From Actinoplanes sp. SE50/110 (GTDB lineage: Bacteria; Actinomycetota; Actinomycetes; Mycobacteriales; Micromonosporaceae): a stretch of 64,000 nucleotides of DNA. A model generated the notes under the pieces. That model had not been told where the DNA came from. It worked only from the letters and a program-made list of their open reading frames with translations, and did not search any database. The stretch spans positions 758,501 to 822,500 of the forward strand of contig NZ_LT827010.1 in NCBI RefSeq assembly GCF_900119315.1, in the 5' to 3' direction. Position numbers and translations under genes: made by a program. Of the stretch, positions 1-13,112 are shown one piece after another (within the stretch, counting starts at the first letter, position 1; every line of letters begins with the position of its first letter).

Positions 1-858
1 GGCTTCCGGTACGCCCGGCGTGCCCCGTGGGCGCTGCGTGACGTGTCCGTGACGATCGATCCCGGCCGCAGCGTGGTCGTCCTCGGCCCGAACGGCGCGG
101 GCAAGTCCACCCTGCTGCAACTGGCCGCCGGCGTCCTGCGCCCGGTCCGCGGCGTGCTCCGGGACCGGCCGCCGGTCGTCGGCTGGGTGCCCGAGCGTTT
201 CCCGGCCGACCAGCCGTTCACCGCGCTCGGTTACCTGCGGGCGACCGCCGCGGTCCGACGGGTGCCGGCCACCGCGGCCGATCACTGGCTGGAGCGGCTG
301 CTGCTGAGCGAGCACGCCGACACCCCGCTCACCGCGCTCTCCAAGGGCACCGCGCAGAAGGTCGGCCTGGCCCAGGCGCTGCTCGCCCGGCCCGGCCTGC
401 TGGTCCTCGACGAGCCCTGGGAGGGTCTCGACGCGCAGGCCCGGACGCTGATCCCGCAGATCGTCGCCGAGGTCACCACGGCCGGCGGCATCGTCCTGGT
501 CAGCGATCACCGCGGCGAGATCACCACGCTGCCGGACACGATCCACTGGTCGGTCGCCGCCGGTGCGGTCACCGTCGCACAGCCGGTCGGGACGGACCGG
601 GACGCGGTCGCGGGGGAGCCGGAGGCGGTCACGGGGGAGCCGGGCGCGGTCACGGGGGAGCCGGACGCGGTGGTGGCGGAGCGGGACGAGGTCGTGGTCG
701 AGATCGCCGTGCCGCGCACGGCGGCGGCGCGGACGCTGGTCCAGCTCCGCTCGGCCGGTCACCACGTGCTGCGGGTCCGGGACAGAGCCGATTACGGCGT
801 ACGCGATGAACTCTCCCCGCCCCGAGCAGACCGCACGCCGGACGGGGAGGCCCGGTGA
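1..858 (+). CDS. ABC transporter ATP-binding protein (5' partial)
   Basis: The reading frame is open from base 1, so the start lies outside the window; the GTG at 43 is internal because the residues before it (RYARRAPWALRDVSV) look like a normal ABC N-terminus. It carries a Walker A (GPNGAGKST), a signature-like LSKGT, a Walker B (LLVLDEPWEGLD) and an H-loop (VSDH), so it hydrolyses ATP to drive an exporter at the membrane. The C-terminus has about 2.5 copies of a seven-residue TGEPxAV repeat (21-bp DNA repeat near 610-672). It overlaps the next gene by four bases (GTGA), and that gene is probably its permease. The substrate cannot be read from sequence. Confidence 0.9.
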   Translation, partial: GFRYARRAPWALRDVSVTIDPGRSVVVLGPNGAGKSTLLQLAAGVLRPVRGVLRDRPPVVGWVPERFPADQPFTALGYLRATAAVRRVPATAADHWLERLLLSEHADTPLTALSKGTAQKVGLAQALLARPGLLVLDEPWEGLDAQARTLIPQIVAEVTTAGGIVLVSDHRGEITTLPDTIHWSVAAGAVTVAQPVGTDRDAVAGEPEAVTGEPGAVTGEPDAVVAERDEVVVEIAVPRTAAARTLVQLRSAGHHVLRVRDRADYGVRDELSPPRADRTPDGEAR

Positions 859-1553
859 CCGCCCTGATCCGGATGCGTCTGGCCGGCTTCTTTCACGGCG
901 GCCGGGTGCTGGCCCCGCTGATCGCCGTCCTGGTCGTCCTCGGCGTCCTCTACGGCGGGGGCGCCTCCCCGGCCGCCACCGCCTACGGCTATTCCGCCGC
1001 CGCGCTGTTCCCGATCCTCGCCTGGCTCGCCAAGGTGGTCCTGGACACCGAGCCGGACGTGCAGCGCCGCCTGGCCCGGCTCGCCGTCGGCCCGGTCCGG
1101 GAGGGCCTGGCCGGTCTGCTGGCCGCCACGCTCGCCGGCGCCGCGGTGTGCGCCGCCGCCATGCTCACCCCCTGGGCGTTCCACGCGATCCGCGGTCCAG
1201 AGCCGGGGTCCGCCGAGGCGTCTCTGCCGGCCGGCATCCTGCTCGGCGTACTGGCCCACCTGCTCGCGCTGCCGGCCGCGGTCGCCCTGGGCGCCCTGTC
1301 CGGCCGGGCGGTCACCCGGCGCATCCTGCCCGGCGTGGCGGTCCTGGTGACCGGCTCGCTCCTGGTCGTCGTCCTGGGCCTGAACGGCTCGTTCGCGCCC
1401 TGGCTGGCGCCGCCGGTGATGGCCGTGGCCCGGGTCCTGACCGACGGTGCCGTGCCACCGGCGGCCGAGCTGGCCCGGCTGACGATCTGGTCGCTGGCCT
1501 GGTGCACGGTCGCGCTCGCCACCTACGGGTGGCTGCGCCGGGCCCGCTCCTGA
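855..1553 (+). CDS. ABC transporter permease-like membrane protein
   Basis: This 232-residue protein has about six hydrophobic segments (roughly residues 19-37, 43-65, 80-105, 120-145, 157-175 and 205-227) separated by short Arg-rich loops, which fits the membrane half of a small exporter. It begins with GTG inside the stop codon of the upstream ATPase gene, so the two are translationally coupled and probably form one transporter. No diagnostic permease motif was recognised, so the function rests on topology and context. It is the last gene before the ribosomal block. Confidence 0.7.
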   Translation: MTALIRMRLAGFFHGGRVLAPLIAVLVVLGVLYGGGASPAATAYGYSAAALFPILAWLAKVVLDTEPDVQRRLARLAVGPVREGLAGLLAATLAGAAVCAAAMLTPWAFHAIRGPEPGSAEASLPAGILLGVLAHLLALPAAVALGALSGRAVTRRILPGVAVLVTGSLLVVVLGLNGSFAPWLAPPVMAVARVLTDGAVPPAAELARLTIWSLAWCTVALATYGWLRRARS

Positions 1554-1572
1554 GGGTCGGGCGGGCACCGAT

Positions 1573-1602
1573 TTGGTGTTTCGGGTGCCGCCCGCGTACA
1601 TT
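1573..1602 (+). promoter_or_regulatory. Putative rplJ promoter
   Basis: A TTGGTG box (1573-1578) and a TACATT box (1597-1602) are separated by 18 bases. They lie just upstream of the L10 leader, as expected for a vegetative sigma factor promoter. Prediction only. Confidence 0.45.
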
Positions 1603-1612
1603 AAATTCTCGA

Positions 1613-1800
1613 AGTTCCACCCATAGACCGCTGGTCGCCGCAGCACCCGTCGCGAGACGGATGTCGCGGCCGAAGGTCCCGCAAGAGCGGGCGACCTGCG
1701 CAGGGAGACCGGTTCGTGATCTGACGGTGCGCGCGAGCGCGCCGGATTTCCGCCCCGTGCCCTGCGCCGGGGCGTTTTGCTTTTTCCGGGCCCCTCGACC
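1613..1800 (+). ncRNA. L10 (rplJL) leader RNA with attenuator
   Basis: The long untranslated leader before rplJ contains a GCGCAGGGAGACCG stretch (around 1696-1712). This resembles the conserved core of bacterial L10 leaders, which L10 or the L10-L12 complex binds to repress its own operon. It is followed by a GC hairpin and a T-rich run (1751-1786). The leader call comes from position plus core similarity; exact boundaries are uncertain. Confidence 0.65.
1751..1786 (+). terminator. Intrinsic terminator / attenuator in the rplJ leader
   Basis: CGCCCC (1751-1756) pairs with GGGGCG (1769-1774) and is followed directly by TTTTGCTTTTT. It sits about 45 bases before the rplJ start, so it may act as the attenuator of the leader rather than as a gene-end terminator. 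Confidence 0.65.
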
Positions 1801-1830
1801 AGTGGCAATAGCACTGAGGAGAGGAGGGAC

Positions 1831-2379
1831 ATGGCGGACAAGCCGGTCCGGGCCGACAAGGCCACGGCCGTCGCCGAGCTGACGGAGAACTTCCGTGACT
1901 CCGCGGCCACCGTGTTGACCGAATACCGGGGCCTCACCGTGAAGCAGCTCACCGAGCTGCGCCGGTCGCTCGGCCAGCAGGCCAAGTACTCCGTCGCCAA
2001 GAACACGCTGGCGAAGCGTGCGGCTGGCGACGCGGGCATCGAGGGCCTCGACGCGCTGTTCACCGGTCCTACCGCGCTCGCCTTCGTGAGCGGCGACGTG
2101 GTCGAGGCGGCCAAGGGTCTTCGGGCCTTCGCCAAGGCCAACCCGGCGCTGGTCATCAAGGGCGGTGTCTTCGAGGGCAAGGCGATCTCGGCCGAGGACG
2201 TCAGCAAGCTTGCCGACCTCGAGTCCCGTGAGGTGCTGCTGGCCAAGCTGGCCGGCGCCATGAAGGGCAACCTGAGCAAGGCCGCGGCCACGTTCCAGGC
2301 TCCGCTCTCCCAGGCCGTTCGCCTGGTGGACGCCCTGCGTGACAAGCGCGAGAAGGACGGTTCCGCCGAGGCCGCCTGA
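1831..2379 (+). CDS. rplJ: 50S ribosomal protein L10 (uL10)
   Basis: The 182-residue product is the base of the ribosomal stalk; its C-terminal helix binds L7/L12 dimers, which recruit translation factors. The start chosen is ATG 1831 after a strong GAGGAGGG Shine-Dalgarno. The open frame runs further upstream to 1777, but that extension reads through the attenuator hairpin. The sequence has the usual L10 core ([14 protein letters not shown]) and an Ala/Lys-rich tail. It is co-transcribed with rplL 53 bases downstream. Confidence 0.96.
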   Translation: MADKPVRADKATAVAELTENFRDSAATVLTEYRGLTVKQLTELRRSLGQQAKYSVAKNTLAKRAAGDAGIEGLDALFTGPTALAFVSGDVVEAAKGLRAFAKANPALVIKGGVFEGKAISAEDVSKLADLESREVLLAKLAGAMKGNLSKAAATFQAPLSQAVRLVDALRDKREKDGSAEAA

Positions 2380-2432
2380 CGGCCTCGCGAACCGAGCAAC
2401 GTTTACATCAGAAGCTAGGAAAGGTTGCCATC

Positions 2433-2813
2433 ATGGCGAAGCTCAGCACCGATGACCTGCTCGACGCCTTCAAGGAGATGACGCTGATCGAGCTCTCCGA
2501 GTTCGTGAAGCAGTTCGAGGAGGTCTTCGACGTCAAGGCTGCGGTGGCCGTCGCCGCCGCCGGCCCGGCCGCTGCGGCTCCGGCCGAGGCTGCTGTCGAG
2601 CAGGACTCCTTCGACGTCGTTCTGGAGAGCGACGGCGGCAAGAAGATCCAGGTCATCAAGGTCGTGCGTGAGCTGACCGGCCTGGGCCTCAAGGAGGCCA
2701 AGGACGCGGTCGAGGCCGCGCCGAAGGCCATCATCGAGGGCGTCAACAAGGAGAAGGCCGAGGCCGCCAAGGCCAAGCTCGAGGCCGAGGGCGCCAAGGT
2801 CACCCTCAAGTGA
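2433..2813 (+). CDS. rplL: 50S ribosomal protein L7/L12 (bL12)
   Basis: This 126-residue acidic protein is the mobile stalk component that contacts EF-G, EF-Tu and IF2. The N-terminal dimerisation domain (to about residue 32) is followed by an Ala-rich hinge (about 33-55) and the C-terminal domain, with the conserved [18 protein letters not shown] segment. It starts with ATG after AGGAAAGG. It is followed by a perfect hairpin at 2841-2871, so rplJL is separated from rpoB. Confidence 0.97.
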   Translation: MAKLSTDDLLDAFKEMTLIELSEFVKQFEEVFDVKAAVAVAAAGPAAAAPAEAAVEQDSFDVVLESDGGKKIQVIKVVRELTGLGLKEAKDAVEAAPKAIIEGVNKEKAEAAKAKLEAEGAKVTLK

Positions 2814-2840
2814 TCTGACGCTTCTCAGCGTTTTCTCTCG

Positions 2841-2871
2841 ATGGCGGAGATCCGACCCGGATCTCCGCCAT
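2841..2871 (+). terminator. Perfect hairpin after rplL
   Basis: A 14-bp perfect stem (2841-2854 with 2858-2871) encloses a three-base loop. There is no clear T-run after it, so it may be a partial terminator or an RNA-end stabiliser between rplL and rpoB. Confidence 0.6.
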
Positions 2872-3390
2872 CGGCGTCTCTCGACCCCTGGCGATGTTTC
2901 GTGGTGATGTCGCCGCTGCTCAGCGTGGGCGAGTCGGAGCCCGGCTGACAAAGCATGTCAAAGCTCGATAACCATGCAGTAAGGTCCCTTTCGGGCGCTG
3001 GCCGGACGACCGGGTGCATCCGACCCGCGGCACAGCCCTTGACTGAGTGTCCGCTGACAGGCACGCTGATGGCAGCAAGTTTCCGCGCTTGCGACAGCCG
3101 CCCCGTGGGTATCGAGTGACTCGACGACCACGGACCGGCACCTGGAGAAGTTGCGCCGCGTTTCTTGAGCGGCTCTGGCGAGGTCAGAGCATGTTCCGCG
3201 AGCCACTTCGGGTGTGGGCTGGACAGCGGTTAGCCAAGCGGCTACACTGCTAGTGTGCGCTGCCTTCTATCTTGACGCCTATCGTTTTATCCATGTCTTT
3301 GGATTCGACGGGCGTCTTTTGGAGTGCACGCAGACCAGTTGCACCAGCAACTCAGCCGCATAGCAGCACCGGTCCTCGGAAGGACGCATC
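2872..3390 (+). other. rplL-rpoB intergenic region, long rpoB leader
   Basis: About 520 bases hold no credible gene; short frames here lack conserved features. The region contains the promoter at 3220-3248, another TTGACT-like box near 3040, and a leader of about 140 bases before the TTG start of rpoB. Confidence 0.6.
3220..3248 (+). promoter_or_regulatory. Putative rpoB promoter
   Basis: TGGACA (3220-3225) and TACACT (3243-3248) are spaced by exactly 17 bases and followed by GCTAGTGTG. It is one of the best vegetative promoter matches in the window and sits about 140 bases before rpoB. Confidence 0.65.
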
Positions 3391-6300
3391 TTGGCAGCTT
3401 CCCGCCCTGCGAAGACCAGCCGTACGTCGAGCGCTTACGCACCCCGCCGGGTCTCTTTCGGCCGGATCACCGAGCAGCTAGAGGTCCCCAACCTCCTCGC
3501 CCTCCAGACGGATTCGTTCGACTGGTTGGTCGGCAACGAGGCGTGGCAGGCCCGGACGACGGACGACCCGCACGCCCACTCGGGCCTCGCAGAGATCCTC
3601 GAAGAGATCAGTCCCATTGAGGACTTCTCCGGCACCATGTCGCTGTCCTTCTCGGCTCCGCGATTCGACGAGGTCAAGGCCTCGATCGAGGAGTGCAAGG
3701 AGAAGGACCTGACCTACTGTGCCCCGCTGTTCGTGACCGCGGAGTTCACCAACAACACCACTGGCGAGATCAAGAGCCAGACCGTGTTCATGGGTGACTT
3801 CCCGATGATGACCCCCAAGGGGACGTTCGTCATCAACGGCACCGAGCGGGTCGTGGTGAGTCAGCTCGTCCGTTCGCCGGGCGTGTACTTCACCAAGGAG
3901 CCGGACAAGACCTCCGACCGCGACCTGACCAGCGTCAAGGTCATCCCGAGCCGGGGTGCCTGGCTGGAGTTCGACATCGACAAGCGCGACACCGTCGGTG
4001 TCCGCATCGACCGTAAGCGTCGCCAGGCCGTCACCGTCCTGCTGAAGGCGATCGGTTGGTCCGCCGACCAGATCCGTGAGCGCTTCGGCTGGTCCGAGCT
4101 GCTCATGACGACGCTGGAGAAGGACCACATCGCGGGGCAGGACGAGGCCCTGCTAGACATCTACCGCAAGCTGCGTCCCGGCGAGCCGCCGACCCGGGAG
4201 AACGCGCAGACCCTGCTCGACAACCTCTTCTTCAACCCGAAGCGGTATGACGTCGCCAAGGTCGGCCGGTACAAGTTCAACAAGAAGCTCGAGATCGACG
4301 TCCCGATCGTCCGGGGCACGCTCTCCGAGGAAGACATCGTCAAGACCGTGGAGTACCTCTGCCGGCTGCACGCCGGTGAGGAGGGCTACGAGGCCGACGA
4401 CATCGACCACTTCGGCAACCGTCGCCTGCGCACGGTCGGCGAGCTCATCCAGAACCAGGTCCGCGTCGGCCTGTCCCGGATGGAGCGCGTCGTCCGCGAG
4501 CGGATGACGACCCAGGACGTCGAGGCGATCACGCCGCAGACCCTGATCAACATCCGTCCCGTGGTGGCGGCGATCAAGGAGTTCTTCGGTACGTCGCAGC
4601 TGTCCCAGTTCATGGACCAGACGAACCCGCTGGCAGGCCTGACCCACCGGCGTCGTCTGAGCGCGCTCGGCCCCGGTGGCCTGAGCCGTGAGCGGGCCGG
4701 CTTCGAGGTCCGGGACGTGCACCCGTCGCACTACGGCCGGATGTGCCCGATCGAGACGCCCGAGGGCCCGAACATCGGTCTGATCGGCGCGCTCTCGACG
4801 TTCGCGCGGGTCAACCCGTTCGGTTTCATCGAGACGCCGTACCGCAAGGTCGAGAACGGTGTCGTCACCGACGAGGTGCACTACCTCACGGCTGACGAAG
4901 AGGACCGGTACATCAAGGCCCAGGCGAACGCCGTGCTGTCCAGCGACAACACGTTCGCCGAGGACCGCGTCCTGGTCCGCCGTAAGGGCGGTGAGGTCGA
5001 CTACGTGCCCGGCACGGAGGTCGACTACATGGACGTGTCGCCGCGGCAGATGACCTCGGTCGCCACCGCGATGATCCCGTTCCTCGAGCACGACGACGCG
5101 AACCGTGCCCTCATGGGCGCGAACATGCAGCGTCAGGCCGTGCCGCTGGTCAAGGCCGAGTCGCCACTGGTCGGCACCGGCATGGAGTACCGTGCCGCGG
5201 TCGACGCCGGTGACGTGGTCGTCGCCGAGGTCGCCGGCGTGGTCGAGGACCTGTGCGCCGACTACGTGACGGTGCACCAGGACGACGGCCACCGCCGCAC
5301 GTACCTGCTGCACAAGTTCCGTCGCTCGAACGCCGGCTCCTGCGTCAACCAGAAGCCGGTCGTCTTCGAGGGGGACCGGGTCGAGGCCGGCCAGGTCATC
5401 GCCGACGGCCCGTGCACCGACGAGGGGGAGATGGCCCTGGGCCGCAACCTCCTGGTCGCGTTCATGTGCTGGGAGGGCCACAACTACGAGGACGCGATCA
5501 TCCTGTCGCAGCGCCTCGTGCAGCAGGACGTCCTCACCTCGATCCACATCGAGGAGCACGAGGTCGACGCCCGCGACACCAAGCTGGGCCCGGAGGAGAT
5601 CACCCGCGACATCCCGAACGTCAGCGAGGAGATGCTGGCGGACCTGGACGAGCGCGGGATCATCCGGATCGGTGCCGAGGTCGTCCCGGGCGACATCCTG
5701 GTCGGCAAGGTCACCCCCAAGGGCGAGACCGAGCTGACCCCGGAGGAGCGCCTGCTGCGCGCCATCTTCGGCGAGAAGGCCCGGGAGGTCCGGGACACCT
5801 CGCTGAAGGTTCCGCACGGCGAGACCGGCACGGTCATCGGTGTCCGCACGTTCTCCCGCGAGGACGGCGACGAGCTGCCCCCCGGCGTGAACGAGCTGGT
5901 CCGGGTCTACGTCGCGCAGAAGCGGAAGATCCAGGACGGTGACAAGCTCGCCGGCCGGCACGGCAACAAGGGCGTCATCTCCAAGATCCTGCCGGTCGAG
6001 GACATGCCGTTCCTGGAGGACGGCACCCCGGTCGACATCGTGCTCAACCCGCTGGGTGTGCCCTCGCGCATGAACATCGGCCAGGTCCTGGAGACCCACC
6101 TCGGGTGGATCGCCAAGACCGGCTGGTCGATCGAGGGCGACGACGAGGAGTGGAAGCGCCAGCTCCGCTCGATCGAGGCGCACGAGTCCCCCGCCGACAG
6201 CAACGTCGCGACCCCGGTCTTCGACGGTGCCCAGGAGGAGGAGATCAAGGGTCTGCTCGAGTCGACCCTGGTCAACCGGGACGGCAAGCGCCTGGTCAAC

Positions 6301-6831
6301 GGCGACGGCAAGGCGCAGCTGTTCGACGGCCGCTCGGGTGAGCCGCTGCCGGACCCGATCTCGGTCGGCTACGTCTACATCCTGAAGCTGAACCACCTGG
6401 TCGACGACAAGATCCACGCTCGTTCGACCGGCCCGTACTCGATGATCACGCAGCAGCCGCTCGGTGGTAAGGCCCAGTTCGGTGGCCAGCGGTTCGGCGA
6501 GATGGAGTGCTGGGCGATGCAGGCCTACGGCGCCGCTTACGCGCTGCAGGAGCTGCTGACCATCAAGTCCGACGACGTTCTCGGCCGCGTGAAGGTGTAC
6601 GAGGCCATCGTCAAGGGCGAGAACATCCCGGAGCCGGGAATCCCGGAGTCGTTCAAGGTGCTTCTCAAGGAGCTCCAGTCGCTGTGCCTGAACGTTGAGG
6701 TGCTCTCCAGCGACGGTGTTGCCCTGGAGATGCGCGAGACCGACGACGAGGTCTTCCGGGCCGCGGAGGAACTCGGCATCGACCTGTCCCGGCGCCCGAA
6801 CGAGGGCGTCAGCAGCGTCGAAGAGATCTGA
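3391..6831 (+). CDS. rpoB: RNA polymerase beta subunit
   Basis: This 1146-residue protein forms, with beta-prime, the catalytic crab-claw of RNA polymerase. The start is TTG at 3391 after GGAAGGA; actinobacterial rpoB commonly begins this way and the following residues match the family ([17 protein letters not shown]). The rifampicin-determining region is at about 4588-4668 and keeps the drug-contact residues found in sensitive strains (Q513, D516, H526, R529 and S531 in E. coli numbering). It differs from the M. tuberculosis sequence, as I recall it, at three positions. The C-terminal part has the HGNKGV and [12 protein letters not shown] signatures. rpoC follows after 87 bases. Confidence 0.98.
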   Translation: MAASRPAKTSRTSSAYAPRRVSFGRITEQLEVPNLLALQTDSFDWLVGNEAWQARTTDDPHAHSGLAEILEEISPIEDFSGTMSLSFSAPRFDEVKASIEECKEKDLTYCAPLFVTAEFTNNTTGEIKSQTVFMGDFPMMTPKGTFVINGTERVVVSQLVRSPGVYFTKEPDKTSDRDLTSVKVIPSRGAWLEFDIDKRDTVGVRIDRKRRQAVTVLLKAIGWSADQIRERFGWSELLMTTLEKDHIAGQDEALLDIYRKLRPGEPPTRENAQTLLDNLFFNPKRYDVAKVGRYKFNKKLEIDVPIVRGTLSEEDIVKTVEYLCRLHAGEEGYEADDIDHFGNRRLRTVGELIQNQVRVGLSRMERVVRERMTTQDVEAITPQTLINIRPVVAAIKEFFGTSQLSQFMDQTNPLAGLTHRRRLSALGPGGLSRERAGFEVRDVHPSHYGRMCPIETPEGPNIGLIGALSTFARVNPFGFIETPYRKVENGVVTDEVHYLTADEEDRYIKAQANAVLSSDNTFAEDRVLVRRKGGEVDYVPGTEVDYMDVSPRQMTSVATAMIPFLEHDDANRALMGANMQRQAVPLVKAESPLVGTGMEYRAAVDAGDVVVAEVAGVVEDLCADYVTVHQDDGHRRTYLLHKFRRSNAGSCVNQKPVVFEGDRVEAGQVIADGPCTDEGEMALGRNLLVAFMCWEGHNYEDAIILSQRLVQQDVLTSIHIEEHEVDARDTKLGPEEITRDIPNVSEEMLADLDERGIIRIGAEVVPGDILVGKVTPKGETELTPEERLLRAIFGEKAREVRDTSLKVPHGETGTVIGVRTFSREDGDELPPGVNELVRVYVAQKRKIQDGDKLAGRHGNKGVISKILPVEDMPFLEDGTPVDIVLNPLGVPSRMNIGQVLETHLGWIAKTGWSIEGDDEEWKRQLRSIEAHESPADSNVATPVFDGAQEEEIKGLLESTLVNRDGKRLVNGDGKAQLFDGRSGEPLPDPISVGYVYILKLNHLVDDKIHARSTGPYSMITQQPLGGKAQFGGQRFGEMECWAMQAYGAAYALQELLTIKSDDVLGRVKVYEAIVKGENIPEPGIPESFKVLLKELQSLCLNVEVLSSDGVALEMRETDDEVFRAAEELGIDLSRRPNEGVSSVEEI

Positions 6832-6836
6832 CGGTT

Positions 6837-6868
6837 GGCGGCCCCGGTTCTGACGGACCGGGGCCGCC
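6837..6868 (+). other. rpoB-rpoC intergenic hairpin
   Basis: A 12-bp perfect stem (6837-6848 with 6857-6868) with an eight-base loop lies between two genes that must be co-expressed. It lacks a T-run. RNA processing or mRNA end protection is more plausible than full termination. Confidence 0.6.
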
Positions 6869-6918
6869 CCCGCCGGCCTTGAATTCACCCGAGCAACGAA
6901 ACACGAGGGATAGTCCAA

Positions 6919-10809
<3,891 letters not shown>

Positions 10810-10826
10810 GGGTTCTGCATGCCGGA

Positions 10827-10860
10827 GGGCGGTCGCGCACACGCGCGGCCGCCCTTCGGG
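10827..10860 (+). terminator. rpoBC terminator hairpin
   Basis: A 12-bp stem with one G-T pair (10827-10838 with 10843-10854) and a tight loop is followed by TTCGGGGTTTC. It lies immediately after the rpoC stop and just before the next gene's -10 element. Confidence 0.7.
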
Positions 10861-10877
10861 GTTTCTAAGATGGTCGG

Positions 10878-11225
10878 GTGACCGTTGAAGCAGTGCCGAC
10901 CCGCCATCCGCTGGATCCGGAACCGGCCCCGTCCACGAAGGCGCGCGCCGTCTTCGTGCTGGGCCTGGTGGGTCTGCTGGCCGGCCCGCTCGTCGGCGGC
11001 GTGATCCCGGCCACGGTGGCGTTGCTGCTGGCCCGTCAGACGGCCCGTGAGGCCTACGCGGCCGGTGGCTACCTCACCGGGGGCGCGTGGATCCGCCGCG
11101 GCCGCAGGCTCGCCTGGGGCGGCCTGGTGCTGGCCCTGACCGCCCTGGTGGTGGCGTTGATCGCCGGTCTGCTGCACCTGGCCGCCACCCCGGCCGGTCA
11201 GCAGTTCTCCCCGGGCACCGACTGA
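10878..11225 (+). CDS. Small membrane protein, DUF4190-like
   Basis: This 115-residue protein has two hydrophobic regions (about residues 23-51 and 78-102) and no catalytic motif. The arrangement resembles small actinobacterial DUF4190-type proteins, whose role is unknown. The GTG start is preceded six bases upstream by TAAGAT (10866-10871), so the mRNA is probably leaderless. It lies between rpoC and rpsL with a similar membrane protein downstream. Confidence 0.65.
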   Translation: MTVEAVPTRHPLDPEPAPSTKARAVFVLGLVGLLAGPLVGGVIPATVALLLARQTAREAYAAGGYLTGGAWIRRGRRLAWGGLVLALTALVVALIAGLLHLAATPAGQQFSPGTD

Positions 11226-11282
11226 GCCGCCGGCCGAGGGCCGGGCTGCGCGCCCGCTCGTCCGGGTGACATGCTTCAGACC

Positions 11283-11750
11283 ATGATGCAGCCGCCGCCG
11301 CCCCTGCCGTACGGTCCGCCGTCCTACGGCGCGCCGGTCCCGCCGCCGCCGGCCGGCGCAGGCTGGGAGCCGGAGCGGGTCGACGTGGTGAGTGGCACCG
11401 ACTTCGGCCTGGTCCAGCTGCGTGTCGTGCCGATCACGTCGGGCCTGGCGATCGGTTCCCTGATCGTCGGGATCGGCTCGATCCTGGTCGCGTTGATCAC
11501 CGCCTGCTTCGGGTTCGGTGGCGCGAGCGCGTGGGTGGCCGGCGCCTTCAGCCTGCTCAGTGTGCTGGCCGGCGGGGGAGCGGTGACCGCCGCGGTGATC
11601 GCGATGCGGCAGATCAAGCGCTCCGGTGGCCCGGGCCGGGTCCGGTTCACCGGCCGCGGGCTGGCGATCTCCGGGATCGCCTGTGGCGCCGCCGGCTCGG
11701 GAATATCGTTGCTTGCTCTGGTGCTGGGAGTGGTGTTGCAGACTTCTTGA
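11283..11750 (+). CDS. Proline-rich small membrane protein (DUF4190-like)
   Basis: This is a membrane protein of about 155 residues with a Pro/Tyr/Gly-rich N-terminus (about 45 residues) and three hydrophobic segments. A basic segment (MRQIKRSGGPGRVRFTGRG) lies before the last one, as in DUF4190 proteins. The start at 11283 is preferred over the in-frame ATG at 11271 because CATGCT (11270-11275) then lies seven bases upstream as a leaderless -10 box; ATG 11286 is also possible. No function can be assigned. Confidence 0.65.
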   Translation: MMQPPPPLPYGPPSYGAPVPPPPAGAGWEPERVDVVSGTDFGLVQLRVVPITSGLAIGSLIVGIGSILVALITACFGFGGASAWVAGAFSLLSVLAGGGAVTAAVIAMRQIKRSGGPGRVRFTGRGLAISGIACGAAGSGISLLALVLGVVLQTS

Positions 11751-11873
11751 GGGCCGGTAACGGTGGATCCGGCACCGCGGCGTTGTCGCGGAGGGGCACC
11801 CGGTACACTGGTATACGGAGATGTCCATCGTGGGAGCCCGGTCTGGTGACACAGTCGATTTGACACGGTCATT

Positions 11874-11902
11874 TTGACCTGGGTGCCCTTGGTGGGTACT
11901 CT
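11874..11902 (+). promoter_or_regulatory. Putative str operon promoter
   Basis: TTGACC (11874-11879) and TACTCT (11897-11902) are separated by 17 bases, a good match to a vegetative actinobacterial promoter. Transcription from here would give a leader of about 270 bases before rpsL. Confidence 0.6.
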
Positions 11903-12070
11903 TTCCCCTCGTGCCCGGGCTCGCCCGGGCAACTCGTGCGTGCACCCGAATCGGAACGTACGACGGGTATTGCCGCACGACGGGCAGGGTTCGGCGAGAA
12001 CCCTTGCCCTGACAAAGACAAGATCCGGTACGCGTGGGCTCATCACGCGTAGCGGGACCGTGAGCCGGAC

Positions 12071-12094
12071 GACACGCCCGACCGCGGGTGCGGG
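12071..12094 (+). promoter_or_regulatory. Shared ribosomal-operon leader motif (rpsL copy)
   Basis: GACACGCCCGACCGCGGG occurs here and again, identically, before rpsJ at 16783; a diverged copy precedes infA at 30106. The bases can fold into a small stem (CCCGACC with GGT-CGGG, one bulge). Confidence 0.5.
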
Positions 12095-12181
12095 ACGCTC
12101 CTCCCTGGAGCGCCTCGCACACAGGCAGAACACTCGGTGCGGCCGTAAACAGGAAGCGGCCGAAGGGAGCGGAGAAACCCG

Positions 12182-12556
12182 GTGCCCACGATCCAGCAGC
12201 TGGTCCGCAAGGGCCGCCAGGCGAAGACGACCAAGACGAAGACGCCGGCACTGAAGGGAAGCCCTCAGCGGCGCGGCGTGTGTACCCGCGTGTACACCAC
12301 CACCCCCAAGAAGCCGAACTCTGCGCTGCGCAAGGTCGCTCGCGTGAAGCTGAGCAGCCAGATCGAGGTCACGGCGTACATCCCGGGCGTCGGCCACAAC
12401 CTGCAGGAGCACTCGATCGTGCTCGTGCGTGGCGGCCGTGTGAAGGACCTGCCCGGCGTCCGCTACAAGATCGTCCGCGGTTCGCTGGACACCCAGGGTG
12501 TCCGCAACCGCAAGCAGGCCCGCAGCCGTTACGGCGCGAAGAAGGAGAAGAGCTGA
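12182..12556 (+). CDS. rpsL: 30S ribosomal protein S12 (uS12)
   Basis: The 124-residue decoding-centre protein starts with GTG. It keeps the conserved [12 protein letters not shown] and [10 protein letters not shown] segments. Lysines 43 and 88, whose replacement commonly gives streptomycin resistance, are both lysine here, so the sequence is of the sensitive type. It is the first gene of the str operon; rpsG starts one base after its stop codon. Confidence 0.98.
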   Translation: MPTIQQLVRKGRQAKTTKTKTPALKGSPQRRGVCTRVYTTTPKKPNSALRKVARVKLSSQIEVTAYIPGVGHNLQEHSIVLVRGGRVKDLPGVRYKIVRGSLDTQGVRNRKQARSRYGAKKEKS

Positions 12557-12557
12557 C

Positions 12558-13028
12558 ATGCCGCGTAAGGGCCCCGCTCAGCGTCACCCGGTGGTCGCTG
12601 ACCCGGTGTACAACTCGCCGCTGGTCACCCAGCTGGTGAACAAGATCCTGGTCGGCGGCAAGCGTCAGCTCGCCGAGCGCATCGTGTACGGCGCCCTCGA
12701 GGGTGCCCGCGAGAAGAGTGGCACCGACCCGGTGGTCATCCTCAAGCGCGCGATGGACAACGTCAAGCCGACCCTCGAGGTCCGCAGCCGCCGCGTCGGT
12801 GGCGCGACCTACCAGGTCCCGGTCGAGGTGCGCACGCCGCGCCAGACCACCCTCGGTCTCCGCTGGCTGGTGCAGTACTCCAAGGCCCGCCGGGAGAAGA
12901 CCATGATCGAGCGGCTGCAGAACGAGCTGCTGGACGCCAGCAACGGCCTCGGTGCCGCGGTGAAGCGTCGTGAGGACACCCACAAGATGGCGGAGTCCAA
13001 CAAGGCCTTCGCGCACTACCGCTGGTAA
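12558..13028 (+). CDS. rpsG: 30S ribosomal protein S7 (uS7)
   Basis: This 156-residue protein nucleates assembly of the 30S head and contacts the E site. The ATG at 12558 lies one base after the rpsL stop codon; in-frame codons upstream are inside rpsL and are rejected. The N-terminus ([20 protein letters not shown]) and the [12 protein letters not shown] region are typical. fusA follows after about 80 bases. Confidence 0.97.
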   Translation: MPRKGPAQRHPVVADPVYNSPLVTQLVNKILVGGKRQLAERIVYGALEGAREKSGTDPVVILKRAMDNVKPTLEVRSRRVGGATYQVPVEVRTPRQTTLGLRWLVQYSKARREKTMIERLQNELLDASNGLGAAVKRREDTHKMAESNKAFAHYRW

Positions 13029-13112
13029 GACCCTGCTGAGGCCCGGCTGCACGCCGGGCCGTGGCAGTCGTACCGGTCCACGAGACGACGACGAAGAAAA
13101 GTAGGGATGGAA

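Larger units (their letters stand above)
11751..12181 (+). other. rpsL upstream region
   Basis: This stretch of about 430 bases has no credible gene. It holds the promoter at 11874-11902, the shared ribosomal-leader motif at 12071-12094 and GC-rich inverted repeats. The resulting rpsL leader would be about 270 bases, long enough for RNA-level control. Confidence 0.6.

Noticed and set aside
792..2399. Long minus-strand frame opposite the permease and rplJ
   Set aside because: It is a shadow of certain plus-strand genes, with a composition typical of antisense GC-rich frames.
3391..6831. rpoB as a rifampicin-resistant allele
   Set aside because: The main resistance positions (513, 516, 526, 529, 531 in E. 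coli numbering) carry the sensitive residues.
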